Both the position numbers and the translations under genes were made by a program. 64,000 bases of DNA, from NCBI RefSeq assembly GCF_014648475.1, contig NZ_BMRE01000002.1, positions 434,001 to 498,000 on the forward strand, read 5' to 3'. The notes below the pieces were generated by a model, which did no database searches, was not told the DNA's origin, and was given only the letters and a program-made list of their open reading frames with translations. Shown here piece after piece: positions 26,243 through 34,826 of the stretch. This stretch comes from Lentzea flava. Its GTDB lineage: Bacteria; Actinomycetota; Actinomycetes; Mycobacteriales; Pseudonocardiaceae. Numbering within the stretch: position 1 is the stretch's first letter; each line of letters starts with the position of its first letter.

Positions 26243-26280
26243 AAAAAGGCCATCTCGACGACTTTGTCGCCGAGATGGCC
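26243..26280 (-). terminator. Rho-independent terminator of the 5'-nucleotidase gene
   Basis: On the - strand GGCCATCTCG pairs with CGAGATGGCC, extended by GCGAC/GTCGT, and is followed directly by TTTTT. This is a canonical intrinsic terminator 19 bp after the stop. Confidence 0.85.
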
Positions 26281-26298
26281 CTCACGTGCGGTCTGCGG

Positions 26299-28020
26299 TT
26301 ACGACACCTGTGTGATGCGATCGGTCGCCGGGGCGCCGACGCCCTTGTTCGCGTCGAGGTAGGCGGTGAACGCGTCCAGGTCGATGCCACCACCGACGAC
26401 GTTCGTGCCCTTGGTGAACTCGCTGAAGCCGTCACCACCGCCCTGGAGGAAGCTGTTGATCGTCACGCGGTAGCTCGCGGCGGGGTCGAGAGGAACTCCG
26501 TTGAGCGTGATGCCGGAGACCTTCGAACCGAACGGCGCGGACAACGACCAGGTGTACTTCAGGCCTGCCGACGGCTGCAGCACGAACGTCCTGGCCGCGG
26601 TGAACTGCTGCTCCAGCACGTTCTTGAGCTGCGCACCGGTCAGCGTGACCGTCGCCAGGGTGTTGCCGAAGGGCTGCACCGTGAACGCCTCGCCGTAGGT
26701 GACCACGCCGTCGCCCTCACCCGCGGGTGAACTGGCGTAGGTGAGATCCGCGCGCACGCCACCGGGGTTCATCAGCGCGAGCACCGCGCCGTTGGTCCCG
26801 TCCTTGGTGGCCGCGAGCTGCGAGTCGGCGATCAGGTTGCCCAGCGGCGACTCGCCGGAGGGAACCGCCTGCCGCGGGATGTTCGTGCTGATCACGCCGA
26901 CCGGCTTGTTCGCGAGCGGCGCCGACTTCTGCTTGGCCAGGTCGATGACGGCCTGGACGTCCGGGTCCGGCGCGACCGTCCGGGTGACGATCTTGTTGTC
27001 GGCCTTGGTCTCGCTGCGGATGACGTCGCGCGTCCGCCGGTCGATCTTCAGGTCGACGACGCTGAGCTCACGCCCGAACGCCAGACCCTCGATGAACGGC
27101 CGCGGGTTGCCCGCCGGGTCCTTGACCACGCAGTTGTAGTGCTGGTGGCTGTGGCCGGAGAAGACCGCGTCGATCTTCGGGCTGACGTTCGTCGCGATGT
27201 AGCTGCCGGGGTTCTGCGCGGCCACGTTGCACGCGTTGGGCCCGCCACCGGGCGAGGTGACCTGGTCGCCCTGGTGCACGAGCAGGACGATCGCCTTCAC
27301 GCCGATGGCGTCGAGGAAGTTGGCGTACTTGTTGGCGGCCTTGACCTCGTCGCCGAACTGGATCTCCTTGATGCCGTTCGGGTCGACCAGGATCGGCACG
27401 TCCTTGAGCGGCATGCCGATGAACCCGATCGGCATCCCGTCGCGGATCTCCACCCAGAACGGCGGCAACGCCGGCAGCCCGGTCTTGGTCTTCGTGACGT
27501 TGGCCCCGAGGATCGGGAACTTCGCGCCGGGGTAGCTGTCCCGGAACTGGCAACCGTCCTTCGGGTGGCAGCCACCGCGCTGCATGCGCAGCAGCTCCTG
27601 GTAGCCCTCGTCGAACTCGTGGTTGCCCGCCGCGGTCGTCTCCATGCCGACGTTGTTGAGCACCTCGATCGTCGGCTCGTCGTGGAACAACGCCGACGTG
27701 AGCGGCGACGCACCGATCAGGTCACCCTGCCCGACGACGACCGAGTTCTTGACCTCGTTCCGGAGGTTCTTGATGTGCGTCGCGTTGTAAGCGGCACCAC
27801 CGGCGTCGACGGTCGTCCCGTCGGCCAGCACCACCCGCCCGGACGACCCGGTCGGCGGCTCGAGGTTGCCGTGCAGGTCGTTGATCCCGATCAGGCGCAC
27901 GTCGACCGCGCCCCGGCCCCGCAGCGCCTGGGAGTCGGCCTGGGCGGGCCCGGTGGCGGTGATGACAGTGGCCGCGGCAGCGGTGATCGCCAGAACGGAC
28001 AGCCGTCTGAACGAACTCAT
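26299..28020 (-). CDS. Secreted 5'-nucleotidase / metallophosphatase (UshA family)
   Basis: A 573-residue exported enzyme. The signal peptide covers residues 1-29 (ending AQADS). The N-terminal calcineurin-like domain has GINDLHGNLEP, GQGDLIGASP, AAGNHEFDEG, LLVHQGDQ and FSGHSHQHYNC, the full set of dimetal ligands. The C-terminal 5'-nucleotidase domain holds ALMNPGGVRADL and LQGGGDGFSEF, which bind the nucleoside base. It dephosphorylates extracellular nucleotides for phosphate or nucleoside recovery. ATG 28020 has GGAGAGG 8 nt upstream and gives a proper signal peptide. It is divergent from the MarR gene. Confidence 0.94.
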   Translation of the reverse strand: MSSFRRLSVLAITAAAATVITATGPAQADSQALRGRGAVDVRLIGINDLHGNLEPPTGSSGRVVLADGTTVDAGGAAYNATHIKNLRNEVKNSVVVGQGDLIGASPLTSALFHDEPTIEVLNNVGMETTAAGNHEFDEGYQELLRMQRGGCHPKDGCQFRDSYPGAKFPILGANVTKTKTGLPALPPFWVEIRDGMPIGFIGMPLKDVPILVDPNGIKEIQFGDEVKAANKYANFLDAIGVKAIVLLVHQGDQVTSPGGGPNACNVAAQNPGSYIATNVSPKIDAVFSGHSHQHYNCVVKDPAGNPRPFIEGLAFGRELSVVDLKIDRRTRDVIRSETKADNKIVTRTVAPDPDVQAVIDLAKQKSAPLANKPVGVISTNIPRQAVPSGESPLGNLIADSQLAATKDGTNGAVLALMNPGGVRADLTYASSPAGEGDGVVTYGEAFTVQPFGNTLATVTLTGAQLKNVLEQQFTAARTFVLQPSAGLKYTWSLSAPFGSKVSGITLNGVPLDPAASYRVTINSFLQGGGDGFSEFTKGTNVVGGGIDLDAFTAYLDANKGVGAPATDRITQVS

Positions 28021-28131
28021 GGGTGAGAGCCTCTCCAGCAAAGGCGTGGTTAACGCGCGTGTACGGCGCAGCAGTCTGCCTCCCGCACGCGCCGTTTGCC
28101 AGAGGAATGACTCGATCGTCATGCGCGGGTT

Positions 28132-28137
28132 TAGCCT
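28132..28137 (+). promoter_or_regulatory. -10 box TAGCCT of the leaderless MarR gene
   Basis: TAGCCT, 7 nt, GTG 28145, with no ribosome site. This argues against the in-frame ATG at 28121. Confidence 0.45.
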
Positions 28138-28144
28138 TGTTCTC

Positions 28145-28621
28145 GTGACACCTAGTGAGCAGGAGCCGCGCTGGCTCGACGAGGGCGAGATGCGAGCGTG
28201 GCGCACCTACGTGAACGGTTCCTCCATGCTCATGGACCGCCTGCACCGAGAGCTGCAAGACACCCATGGCGTGTCACTGGCCGACTACGAGATCCTCGTG
28301 CGCCTGTCCGAACAGCCCAACCACCGCATGCGCATGACCCAGCTGGCCGAAGACGTGGCCTCCTCGAAGTCCCGCGTCTCCCACCAGGTAGCCCGCATGG
28401 AAAAGGCCGGCCTGGTCCTGAGGCGCGAGTGCACCGAAGACGGCAGAGGCGTCCTGGCCGAACTGACGCCAAAGGGCATGGCCCAGCTGGTGGAGGCGGC
28501 CCCAACCCACCTCCGCGGCGTCCGCGCCCACATCGTCGACCTGCTGTCGCCCGAGGAGGGCGAGGTCCTGGCGAAGGTGTTCGACCGGGTCATGACACAC
28601 CTGCGGGAGTCGAACGGCTAG
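28145..28621 (+). CDS. MarR family transcriptional regulator
   Basis: A 158-residue winged-helix repressor. Helix alpha-1 includes WRTYVNGSSMLMDRLHREL; the HTH is MTQLAEDVASSKSRVSHQVARMEKAGLV (about residues 63-90), followed by the wing RRECTEDGRGVLAELTPKG. A long C-terminal helix gives the dimer. The nearest divergent gene is the 5'-nucleotidase 125 bp away, a candidate target. GTG 28145 is chosen for its promoter geometry; ATG 28121 would add eight residues that do not belong to the domain. Confidence 0.88.
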   Translation: MTPSEQEPRWLDEGEMRAWRTYVNGSSMLMDRLHRELQDTHGVSLADYEILVRLSEQPNHRMRMTQLAEDVASSKSRVSHQVARMEKAGLVLRRECTEDGRGVLAELTPKGMAQLVEAAPTHLRGVRAHIVDLLSPEEGEVLAKVFDRVMTHLRESNG

Positions 28622-28649
28622 GCTTCTCGGCTGACGCCACCGGCGTCGG

Positions 28650-28734
28650 GGAAGCGTGGCAGAGCGGCCGAATGCACCCGCCTTGAAAGCGGGAGACGGG
28701 CAACCGTCCGGGGGTTCAAATCCCTCCGCTTCCG
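28650..28734 (+). tRNA. tRNA-Ser (UGA)
   Basis: Acceptor arms GGAAGCG (28650-28656) and CGCTTCC (28727-28733) pair perfectly. The anticodon loop CTTGAAA gives anticodon UGA. A long variable arm (GGGAGACGGGCAACCGTCC) identifies a class II serine tRNA. GGTTCAAATCC is the T arm. CCA is not encoded. Confidence 0.95.
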
Positions 28735-28794
28735 CGAGGGGAGAGGTGTGTCGACGGAGAGCGTCGACCTATGCCTCGCTCCAGGTGTCTTCTG

Positions 28795-29135
28795 GGGGCC
28801 GAGCCCCCAGACCCCAGCCGGGGCTCCGCCCCGGACCCCGGCCGGAGGCTCCGCCTCCAGGCCTGGTCGGAGGCTTCGCCCCCGACCACAGCCGGAGGCT
28901 TTGCCCCGGACCTCAGCCGGGGACTTCGCCCCGGACTCCAGCCGGAGGCTTTGCCCCGGACCTCAGCCGGGGGCTTTGCCCCGGACCTCAGCCGGGGACT
29001 TCGCCCCGGACTCCAGCCGGAGGCTTTGCCCCGGACCTCAGCCGGGGGCTTTGCCCCGGACCTCAGCCGGGGGCTCCGCCTCGGTCCTGGCGGGGGGCTC
29101 GCCCTGGACCCCAGCCGGGGTGCGCCCCCGGACTC
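28795..29135. repeat. Tandem array of a 25-bp GC-rich palindromic unit
   Basis: About 13 units of 25 bp based on CAGCCGGGGGCTTTGCCCCGGACCT. The clearest copies start at 28889, 28914, 28939, 28964, 28989, 29014 and 29039. Each contains a small inverted repeat (CCGGGG-CTTTG-CCCCGG). Three unit types alternate with a 75-bp higher-order period. Outer units are diverged. The open frames across it are artefacts of the period. It separates tRNA-Ser from the VOC gene; no gene is supported in 28735-29178. Confidence 0.8.
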
Positions 29136-29178
29136 CGCGTGGCTTGCGGTTATGTCAGCTCGGCGGCGAGGTTTGCTC

Positions 29179-29592
29179 TTAGCGCTGTGCGGAACGCGCG
29201 GACGAGAAGCGGATCATGTTGCCTGACGGGTCGCGGAACGCGCAGTCGCGGACGCCGTAGAACTGGTCGATCGGTTCCTGCAGCACCTCGGCGCCTGCCG
29301 CGCGGACCTGGTCGAACTTCGCGTCCACGTCGTCGACGGTGAAGATGATGCCCTGCAGGGATCCCTTGGCCAGCAACGCGTTCAGCGCCTCGTAGTCGGT
29401 CGGCGGGATGGGTGGGCCGATGCGGGACAGGCCGATCTCGATGTCCGGCTGGTCGGCCGGGCCCACGGTGAGCCAGCGGTAGTCGTTCTCCACGGTCTCG
29501 TCGGTGCGGACCTCCAGGCCGATGACGTCGCGGTAGAACTTCAGCGCCGCGTCCTGGTCGTGGACGAAGAGGAAGGTGTGCGAGAGCTTCAT
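29179..29592 (-). CDS. VOC superfamily (glyoxalase/bleomycin-resistance fold) protein
   Basis: A 137-residue protein with two beta-alpha-beta-beta-beta modules. LSHTFLFVHDQDAALKFYRDVIGLEV opens module one (shown as its motif FVHDQDAALKFYRD), and YGVRDCAFRDPSGNMIRF closes the second with the usual metal/substrate region. It could be a small-molecule binding protein or dioxygenase-like enzyme. ATG 29592 is used; reading further upstream runs into the AraC gene in a shifted frame and is not a real fusion. The AraC-like gene is immediately upstream on the same strand, so the VOC protein was probably under its control. Confidence 0.85.
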   Translation of the reverse strand: MKLSHTFLFVHDQDAALKFYRDVIGLEVRTDETVENDYRWLTVGPADQPDIEIGLSRIGPPIPPTDYEALNALLAKGSLQGIIFTVDDVDAKFDQVRAAGAEVLQEPIDQFYGVRDCAFRDPSGNMIRFSSARSAQR

Positions 29593-29603
29593 GGGACGAG
29601 ACC

Positions 29604-30024
29604 CTAGGTAGGGCGGGACCGCGACGCTTCTCGAAACCTGCTCGGTCTCGTGAGGCCCTTGAGGTGGCATCCCGGTACCGCGGCCAGCGAGTCGTGCGCC
29701 CTTGCGCGGTAGGCGGAGGGGGTCTCGCCCACCAGTTCGGTGAAGCGAGCCGAGCGACGTGCAGCCGACCTCCACGCACACCTCGGTGACGGACAGGGTG
29801 CCCAGGCGCAGCAACGCCTTCGCGCGCTCGATCCGCCTGGTCATCAGGTAGCCGTACGGGGTCTCGCCGTAGGCCGCGCGGAACTGGCGGGCGAAGTGCG
29901 ACGGCGACATCAGGGCGGCGCGGGCCATCGCCGGCACATCGAGCGGCTTGGCATACTCGCGGTCCATCAGGTCGCGCGCCCGGCGCAGGTGGGCGAGGTC
30001 CTCAGGCGTCACAGGGCCCAGCAT
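29604..30024 (-). pseudogene. AraC family regulator with internal frameshift
   Basis: From ATG 30024 the frame encodes an AraC-type HTH: ARDLMDREYAKPLDVPAMA, SPSHFARQFRAAYGETPYGY, then VTEVCVEVGCTSLGS. There the expected continuation FSARFTELVGETPSAYR is interrupted: FTELVGETPSAYRARA is present but in another frame, which then runs to a stop at 29604-29606. Comparison with the family suggests loss of about 11 bp near 29745. The second HTH's recognition helix is thereby destroyed. Either a true pseudogene or a sequencing error. Continuation in the first frame reads artificially into the VOC gene. Confidence 0.75.
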
Positions 30025-30135
30025 GCCACCAACGGACACACTCGTCCCCGCTGTGCTCACGCTTTTCGCGGGGTGCGGGTTGCCTCGAAAAGAAGAAAAT
30101 CTTGAACGCTTTTCGGGCCCTTTCGGCGGTTCCGT

Positions 30136-30198
30136 GAACGCCGTTCCCCTGCGGTACTTTCCGGGCGTCTGAACGGCGCGTGCGGGGGCGTTGACGTC
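30136..30198 (+). repeat. Promoter-region repeat, copy A (upstream of the decayed surface-protein gene)
   Basis: About 63 bp aligning with 31627-31687 with a few short gaps. Both share GAACGC, CTGCGGTA, GCGTGCGGGGGC and TTGACGTC. A TACTTT hexamer (30154-30159) occupies the place of TAGCTT in copy B and may be the -10 box. It shows that the gene was duplicated together with its promoter. Confidence 0.6.
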
Positions 30199-31569
30199 GT
30201 GGCGGTGGTGAAGGGCGGCACCGGCGGCGGTTACACGATGGTGCTCGGCGAGGACCGGAACTCCGACCAGCGCATCGATGGGAGCGAGGTCGCGAGCGGC
30301 GTCGAAGTCGTGCTGCTGAACCTGAACAGCGGCGCGCAGGTCGCAACACCCGCGGCGGGCAGGGCGTGGACCTGGATCTGGACCGCGGTGTGTCGGGGCC
30401 GGTGCAGCGCCTCGGTGGCCGTGGAGCCGGCTTCTACGCCCAAGCCGAGATCGTGCAGACCTACGGCGACCTCAACGGCGTCGTCTACGTCGATCGCAAC
30501 CACAACGAGCAGCAAGATCCCGGCGAGGAAGCCGCGGACACCGTGGTGGAGGCGAACGGTGGCGTGCCCTACGGGTACGTCAAGACGACGACGGACGCCA
30601 ACGGCCGGTTCACGTTCAAGAACATCCCTGGTGGCTCCACTACCAGCTGGCCGACGGGTGGATCGTCCACCAGGCGGCTCCGCTCCAGTTCGTTCGCGTG
30701 GAACCGGGAAGGCCGGCAGAGGTCACCGCGCGTGCGGAGCACCCGTACGCCGAAGCTCTCAAGGCCACGATGGTGCTCGACAAGACGGTCTACGCGGTCG
30801 GCGAGGAAGCCAAGATCGCCATCAGCCTGACGAACAGGGCCGACTATGCGCTCAAGGGCATCATCGCCACGTGCGAAGCGGCCGGCGGCGACCACTTCGG
30901 CCAGGAGCCGATGGTGGACAGCTGGGCTGATCTGCGCCCGTACAGCGCGGGCGTGACGCTCAACGCCCGTGAGACGAAGACGCTCGTCGTCACCGAGAAG
31001 GTGCCCGAGGCGGCGAGGTGGAAGAACAGGGGCATCGCGAGCTGTCCTTCGCACCGGGCGCCGCACGTCACGGCGACGTGGCGCCGGCGTACGACTGGGC
31101 CAGCGTTCCCGGTGAGGCAGGCAGCCCGCTCGCACACGACCGGAACAGCAACCTCCAGGTCGACCCCGGCGAGGGCATCCCCAACACCAGAGTTGTGCTG
31201 AAAACCCACCGCGAGAACGGCGCCATGATCGCCGAGATGATCTCGGATGCCGAGGGCTTCGTGCACCTTGACCAGATCCCGCCCGGTGACCACTGGGCGT
31301 TCGTCGAGGGGCCGTGGAAGTTCCCGTACGAGGACGGCAACTACGTCGACGCCAGCGCGGGCCGTCCGGCACGGTGCTTCTCCTTCGTGGTGCCGGAGCT
31401 GAGTTCGCCCGGCGGTGACGTCAGCAGTGGCGGCACCAGAGGTGCGCTCGCCAAGACGGGTGCCAGCGTGCTCGGACTCGCCGGGCTCGCCGTGCTGCTC
31501 ATCGCGTTCGACCTCGGTGCTCGCGCGGCCGGTCGCAACAAGGAGACCACTCCGCGCGTTACACCTTGA
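30199..31569 (+). pseudogene. Decayed copy of the downstream SpaA/SdrD-like surface protein
   Basis: Homology to the protein at 31821 continues through three reading-frame changes: frame of 30199 (YTMVLGEDRNSDQRID), frame of 30366 (GDLNGVVYVDRNHNEQQDPG, VVEANGGVPYGYVKTTTDANGRF shown in part), frame of 30698 (VTARAEHPYAEALKATM, TLNARETKTLVVTEKVPEAA), and frame of 31018 (RNSNLQVDPGEGIPNTRVVL, RGALAKTGASVLGL). The signal peptide, Thr/Ser linker and about 170 residues of the first module are missing. The LAKTG sorting signal and tail survive. It ends 252 bp before the intact paralogue. Confidence 0.8.
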
Positions 31570-31626
31570 GTCCAACTTCACACCCGCGGTCCACAGTGGA
31601 ATGTTGATGTTGGAAACGCCTTTTCA

Positions 31627-31687
31627 GAACGCGATTCGCTGCGGTAGCTTGCCCTCGATCAGCGGACGCGTGCGGGGGCTTGACGTC
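31627..31687 (+). repeat. Promoter-region repeat, copy B (upstream of the intact surface-protein gene)
   Basis: Counterpart of 30136-30198. TAGCTT (31645-31650) is the likely -10 box, giving a leader of about 165 nt before TTG 31821. No known riboswitch was recognised in that leader. Confidence 0.55.
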
Positions 31688-31820
31688 TGCGGGCCGACAC
31701 CTGGTGGGTTCTTGGGGGACTTCAACGTCCGAGAGAGCGATGAGCCCTGCCCTGTGATCGGCCGTCGCAAGACTGCGTGACAACCGGATTTGGCCACATC
31801 CTTGAGATCTGGGGGATTCC

Positions 31821-33956
31821 TTGCCAGAGAGATCGATCGCCCGCGCCCTGCTGAGAATCGGGGCCCTGACCACCGCTGCCGTTCTGGCGTTCGGCGGAGC
31901 CACCACGGGTGCGCTCGCGCAGGAGGACCCGGAAGCGCCGACGTCGACGACGAGCGTCGAGCAGACGCCGACGAGCGAGCCGAGCACGCCACCGTCCACT
32001 TCGGACTCGACGCCGACGTCGACCACCGACTCGCCGCCCAGCAGCACCGAGTCGTCCGCGCCTTCCTCGACGTCGCAGAGCACGCCACCGCCCACCACGT
32101 CCGAGCAGCCGAAGCCGGAGAAGCCCGGTGAGACCGCGGGTGTCGGCAACTACAAGATCAGGGCCGCGCACGACAAGAACGGCAACTGGTCCGTCGACCC
32201 CGGCGACGAGATCGCCGGTCTCAAGGTCGCCTTCAAGGACAAGCAGACCGGCGCCGTCATCGCCGAGCGCACGACTGACGCCGGCGGCTGGGCGGAGTTC
32301 ACCGGCCTCGCCGTCGGCAAGTACTGGGTCACGATCGACCCCGCCTGGCTCCTGTCCGACGGCACCGCGGGCTTCGAGGCGTGGGTCACCGAGTCCGGCT
32401 CGCAGTTCACGCTCTTCCTCAAGCCGGGCGACGCCAAGCCGAGCCCGCGCGGCACCCTGTGGTTCGAGAAGTCGAGCTACGAGTCGCACGAGACCGTGCG
32501 CTTCTGGCTGACCGTCACCAACGTCGGCGGCGCGTCGGCGGAGCACGTGAAGCTGGGCTTCCCGATCCTCGACGTGAACACGCCGGAAGACGCGTGGGGC
32601 GACTTCGCCTACCGCGGCGCCGGCATCCGGCTCGCTCCCGGTGAGTCCCGCACGTTCGAGGCCACGGGCACGATCCGCGAGTACCGCGACGGCAAGCTGG
32701 TTCTCTGGGGCTCCATCGACTACGACGGCCGGCCTGACGTGCACCAGAGCGGCTACCGCGGCGAGGTCGCCGTGGTGCAGACCAAGGGCAGCATCAACGG
32801 CGTCGTCTACACCGACAAGAACCGCAACGGGCAGCAGGACGCGGGCGAGGCCGCCGCGGGTGCCGTGGTCGAGGCCAACGGCGGCGCGCCGTACGGCTAC
32901 TTCAAGACCACCGCGGACGCTGACGGCCGCTTCTCGTTCAAGGACATCCCGTCCGGCGACTACTACGTCGGCTACACCCTCGCCGACGGCTGGGTCGTGC
33001 ACGTCGACAACTCGGGCTCCAAGCCCCGCGTCCAGCCGGGCGCGGCGGTCGAGCTGGTCGCACGCGCGGAGCGTCCGTACAACGAGTCGCTGAGCGCGAC
33101 GCTGACGCTCGACAAGGACGTCTACCAGGTCGGTGACAAGGCCGTGATGACGATCACGCTGACCAACTCCGGCGACCAGGCGCTGAGCAACATCTACGCG
33201 TGGTGCAACCGGATCGGCGACGAGAACCAGCTGGGCGGCCGTCCCGGTGGTGCCGACCTCTCCGGCTGGGGCGACCTGATCCCGCCCGGCAAGGGCGTCA
33301 CCATCGGTGCCGGTGAGACCAAGACGTTCATCGCCACCGAGGCTGTGCCGCAGGCTGCTTTCGTCTACGGCAGGGTCATCGCGTCCTGCGGCTTCGCGCC
33401 GTACGCCGGCTGGAACACCGATGCCGCCGAGGCTCACGACACCGCGAGCGTTCCCGGTGGGTTCGGTTCGCTGAACGGCGACCTCTACTACGACCGCAAC
33501 ACCAACTGGACGGTCGACGAGGGTGAGGCCATCGGCAACACCCGGATCGTGCTGCGCGACCGCGAGACGGGCGCCGAGGTGGCCGAGACGGTCTCGGACG
33601 ACAAGGGCCACTACCGCTTCGACCGCGTTCCCGCCGGCGACTGGGTGGCCAAGATCGACGGGCCGTGGAAGTTCGAGGGCGAGTACGGCGGCTGGGTTCG
33701 CGTCTACGCCGGCAGCGACTGGGGCACCGACTTCATCGTCGTGCCGGATGTGCAGCCCGTGACCGGTGGTGGCGCCAACACCCCGCCGCCCGCTCCGGCA
33801 GCTGCTGGTGGCGCCAGTGGCGCCGGTGGTGGCGGTACCGCTGACGCGCTGGCCAAGACCGGTGCGTCCGTGCTCGGCCTCGGTGTCGTCGGCGCGCTGC
33901 TCGTGGCCTTCGGCCTCGGCGCCAGCGTGGTCGGCCGCCGTCGCCAGACCGTCTAA
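31821..33956 (+). CDS. Large modular surface protein with SdrD/SpaA-like repeats and LAKTG sorting signal
   Basis: A 711-residue exported protein. The signal peptide ends near ALAQ (about residue 34), followed by a Thr/Ser/Pro linker to about 105. Three beta-sandwich modules begin with a Ca-binding-like D-x-N-x-N motif: HDKNGNWSVDPGDEIAG (about 117), YTDKNRNGQQDAGE (about 330) and YYDRNTNWTVDEGEAIG (about 555); DUF11-like stretches lie between. A Gly/Ala/Pro linker leads to LAKTG (677-681), a helix and GRRRQTV. TTG 31821 is used because a stop lies in frame at 31803 and GGGGG precedes it. Likely a wall-anchored adhesin or stalk; sortase E-type attachment is inferred. Confidence 0.85.
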   Translation: MPERSIARALLRIGALTTAAVLAFGGATTGALAQEDPEAPTSTTSVEQTPTSEPSTPPSTSDSTPTSTTDSPPSSTESSAPSSTSQSTPPPTTSEQPKPEKPGETAGVGNYKIRAAHDKNGNWSVDPGDEIAGLKVAFKDKQTGAVIAERTTDAGGWAEFTGLAVGKYWVTIDPAWLLSDGTAGFEAWVTESGSQFTLFLKPGDAKPSPRGTLWFEKSSYESHETVRFWLTVTNVGGASAEHVKLGFPILDVNTPEDAWGDFAYRGAGIRLAPGESRTFEATGTIREYRDGKLVLWGSIDYDGRPDVHQSGYRGEVAVVQTKGSINGVVYTDKNRNGQQDAGEAAAGAVVEANGGAPYGYFKTTADADGRFSFKDIPSGDYYVGYTLADGWVVHVDNSGSKPRVQPGAAVELVARAERPYNESLSATLTLDKDVYQVGDKAVMTITLTNSGDQALSNIYAWCNRIGDENQLGGRPGGADLSGWGDLIPPGKGVTIGAGETKTFIATEAVPQAAFVYGRVIASCGFAPYAGWNTDAAEAHDTASVPGGFGSLNGDLYYDRNTNWTVDEGEAIGNTRIVLRDRETGAEVAETVSDDKGHYRFDRVPAGDWVAKIDGPWKFEGEYGGWVRVYAGSDWGTDFIVVPDVQPVTGGGANTPPPAPAAAGGASGAGGGGTADALAKTGASVLGLGVVGALLVAFGLGASVVGRRRQTV

Positions 33957-33969
33957 CTGAAATTCCACC

Positions 33970-34006
33970 CAACAGGGCGGCACTCACGCTGAGTGCCGCC
34001 CTGTTG
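33970..34006 (+). terminator. Terminator after the surface-protein gene
   Basis: CAACAGGGCGGCACTCA (33970-33986) pairs perfectly over 17 bp with TGAGTGCCGCCCTGTTG (33990-34006), loop of 3 nt, 13 bp after the stop. Confidence 0.85.
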
Positions 34007-34041
34007 TCATGAGCGCCACATCTCGCTGTCCCCAGTGGAGT

Positions 34042-34056
34042 GTTAGCGTCGCTAAC
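34042..34056. promoter_or_regulatory. 15-bp palindrome upstream of the TSUP transporter
   Basis: GTTAGCG-T-CGCTAAC is a perfect inverted repeat 21 bp before ATG 34077. It could be an operator or overlap the promoter -10 region (TAACCA). Confidence 0.4.
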
Positions 34057-34076
34057 CATCGGGTACGGGGGTGGAC

Positions 34077-34826
34077 ATGACGGTCTGGGAAGCAATCGCG
34101 GTGGTGATCGCGGGTGTGTTCGCAGGCGGCATCAACACCGTCGTCGGCAGCGGCACGCTCGTGACGTTCCCCGTGTTGCTCGCCGTCGGTTATCCGCCCG
34201 TGGTCGCGAACGTCTCCAACAGCCTGGGCCTCGTGCCCGGCTCGCTGTCCGGCGCGTGGGGTTACCGCGAGGAGCTGAAGGGGCAGAGGAGCCGGATCGC
34301 ACGGCTGCTGCCCGCGTCGATCCTGGGTGGGATCGTCGGCGCGGTCCTGCTGGTGACGCTGCCCGCCAAGGCGTTCACGGCGATCGTGCCGGTGCTGATC
34401 GTGATCGCGCTGGTCCTCGTGGTGATCCAGCCGTGGCTCAACCGCAAGCTCTCCCACCGCAGAGGGCACAACGACGGTGGCGTGCTGTTGTGGATCGGGG
34501 TGTTCGCCGCGGGCATCTACGGCGGCTACTTCGGGGCCGCGCAGGGCGTGCTGGTCATGGGGATCATGGGCGTGCTCGTCAACGAGCACCTGCAGCGGAT
34601 GAACGCGCTGAAGAACCTGCTGACCGCGTTCGTGAACCTCGTCGCGGGCGTCATGTTCATCTTCATCGCCGACGTGGCGTGGCTCGCCGTGGTGCTGCTG
34701 GCCGTCGGGTCCGTCGTCGGCGGACAGATCGGGGCCAAGATCGGCCGCAAACTCCCACCCGCCGTGTTGCGCGGCGTCATCGTGGTGGTGGGAGTCGCGG
34801 CGATCGTTCAGCTGCTCATGAAGTGA
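34077..34826 (+). CDS. TSUP family transporter (TauE/SafE-type)
   Basis: A 249-residue membrane protein with about eight predicted helices in two homologous halves. [20 protein letters not shown] and [14 protein letters not shown] are the paired signature motifs of sulfite/sulfonate/organosulfur exporters (DUF81). ATG 34077 has GGGGGTGG just upstream; GTG 34071 is an alternative adding two residues. The last 11 bp overlap the 3' end of the convergent aminotransferase gene. The substrate is unknown. Confidence 0.88.
   Translation: MTVWEAIAVVIAGVFAGGINTVVGSGTLVTFPVLLAVGYPPVVANVSNSLGLVPGSLSGAWGYREELKGQRSRIARLLPASILGGIVGAVLLVTLPAKAFTAIVPVLIVIALVLVVIQPWLNRKLSHRRGHNDGGVLLWIGVFAAGIYGGYFGAAQGVLVMGIMGVLVNEHLQRMNALKNLLTAFVNLVAGVMFIFIADVAWLAVVLLAVGSVVGGQIGAKIGRKLPPAVLRGVIVVVGVAAIVQLLMK

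Noticed and set aside
28795..29135. CRISPR array
   Set aside because: The units are directly adjacent, with no unique spacers, and no cas genes are present.
28656..29342. Pro/Gly-rich proteins encoded across tRNA-Ser and the repeat array
   Set aside because: The frames run through a tRNA gene and their 25-residue periodicity is only the 25-bp DNA repeat read three times.
29179..30060. Apparent fusion of an AraC HTH to a VOC domain
   Set aside because: The joining segment is out-of-frame sequence of the AraC gene. The VOC protein has its own ATG and a normal N-terminus, and the AraC continuation is found in another frame.
31650..31820. Riboswitch in the leader of the surface-protein gene
   Set aside because: The leader is long, but no consensus element of a known riboswitch could be recognised; homology to the decayed copy stops after the promoter.
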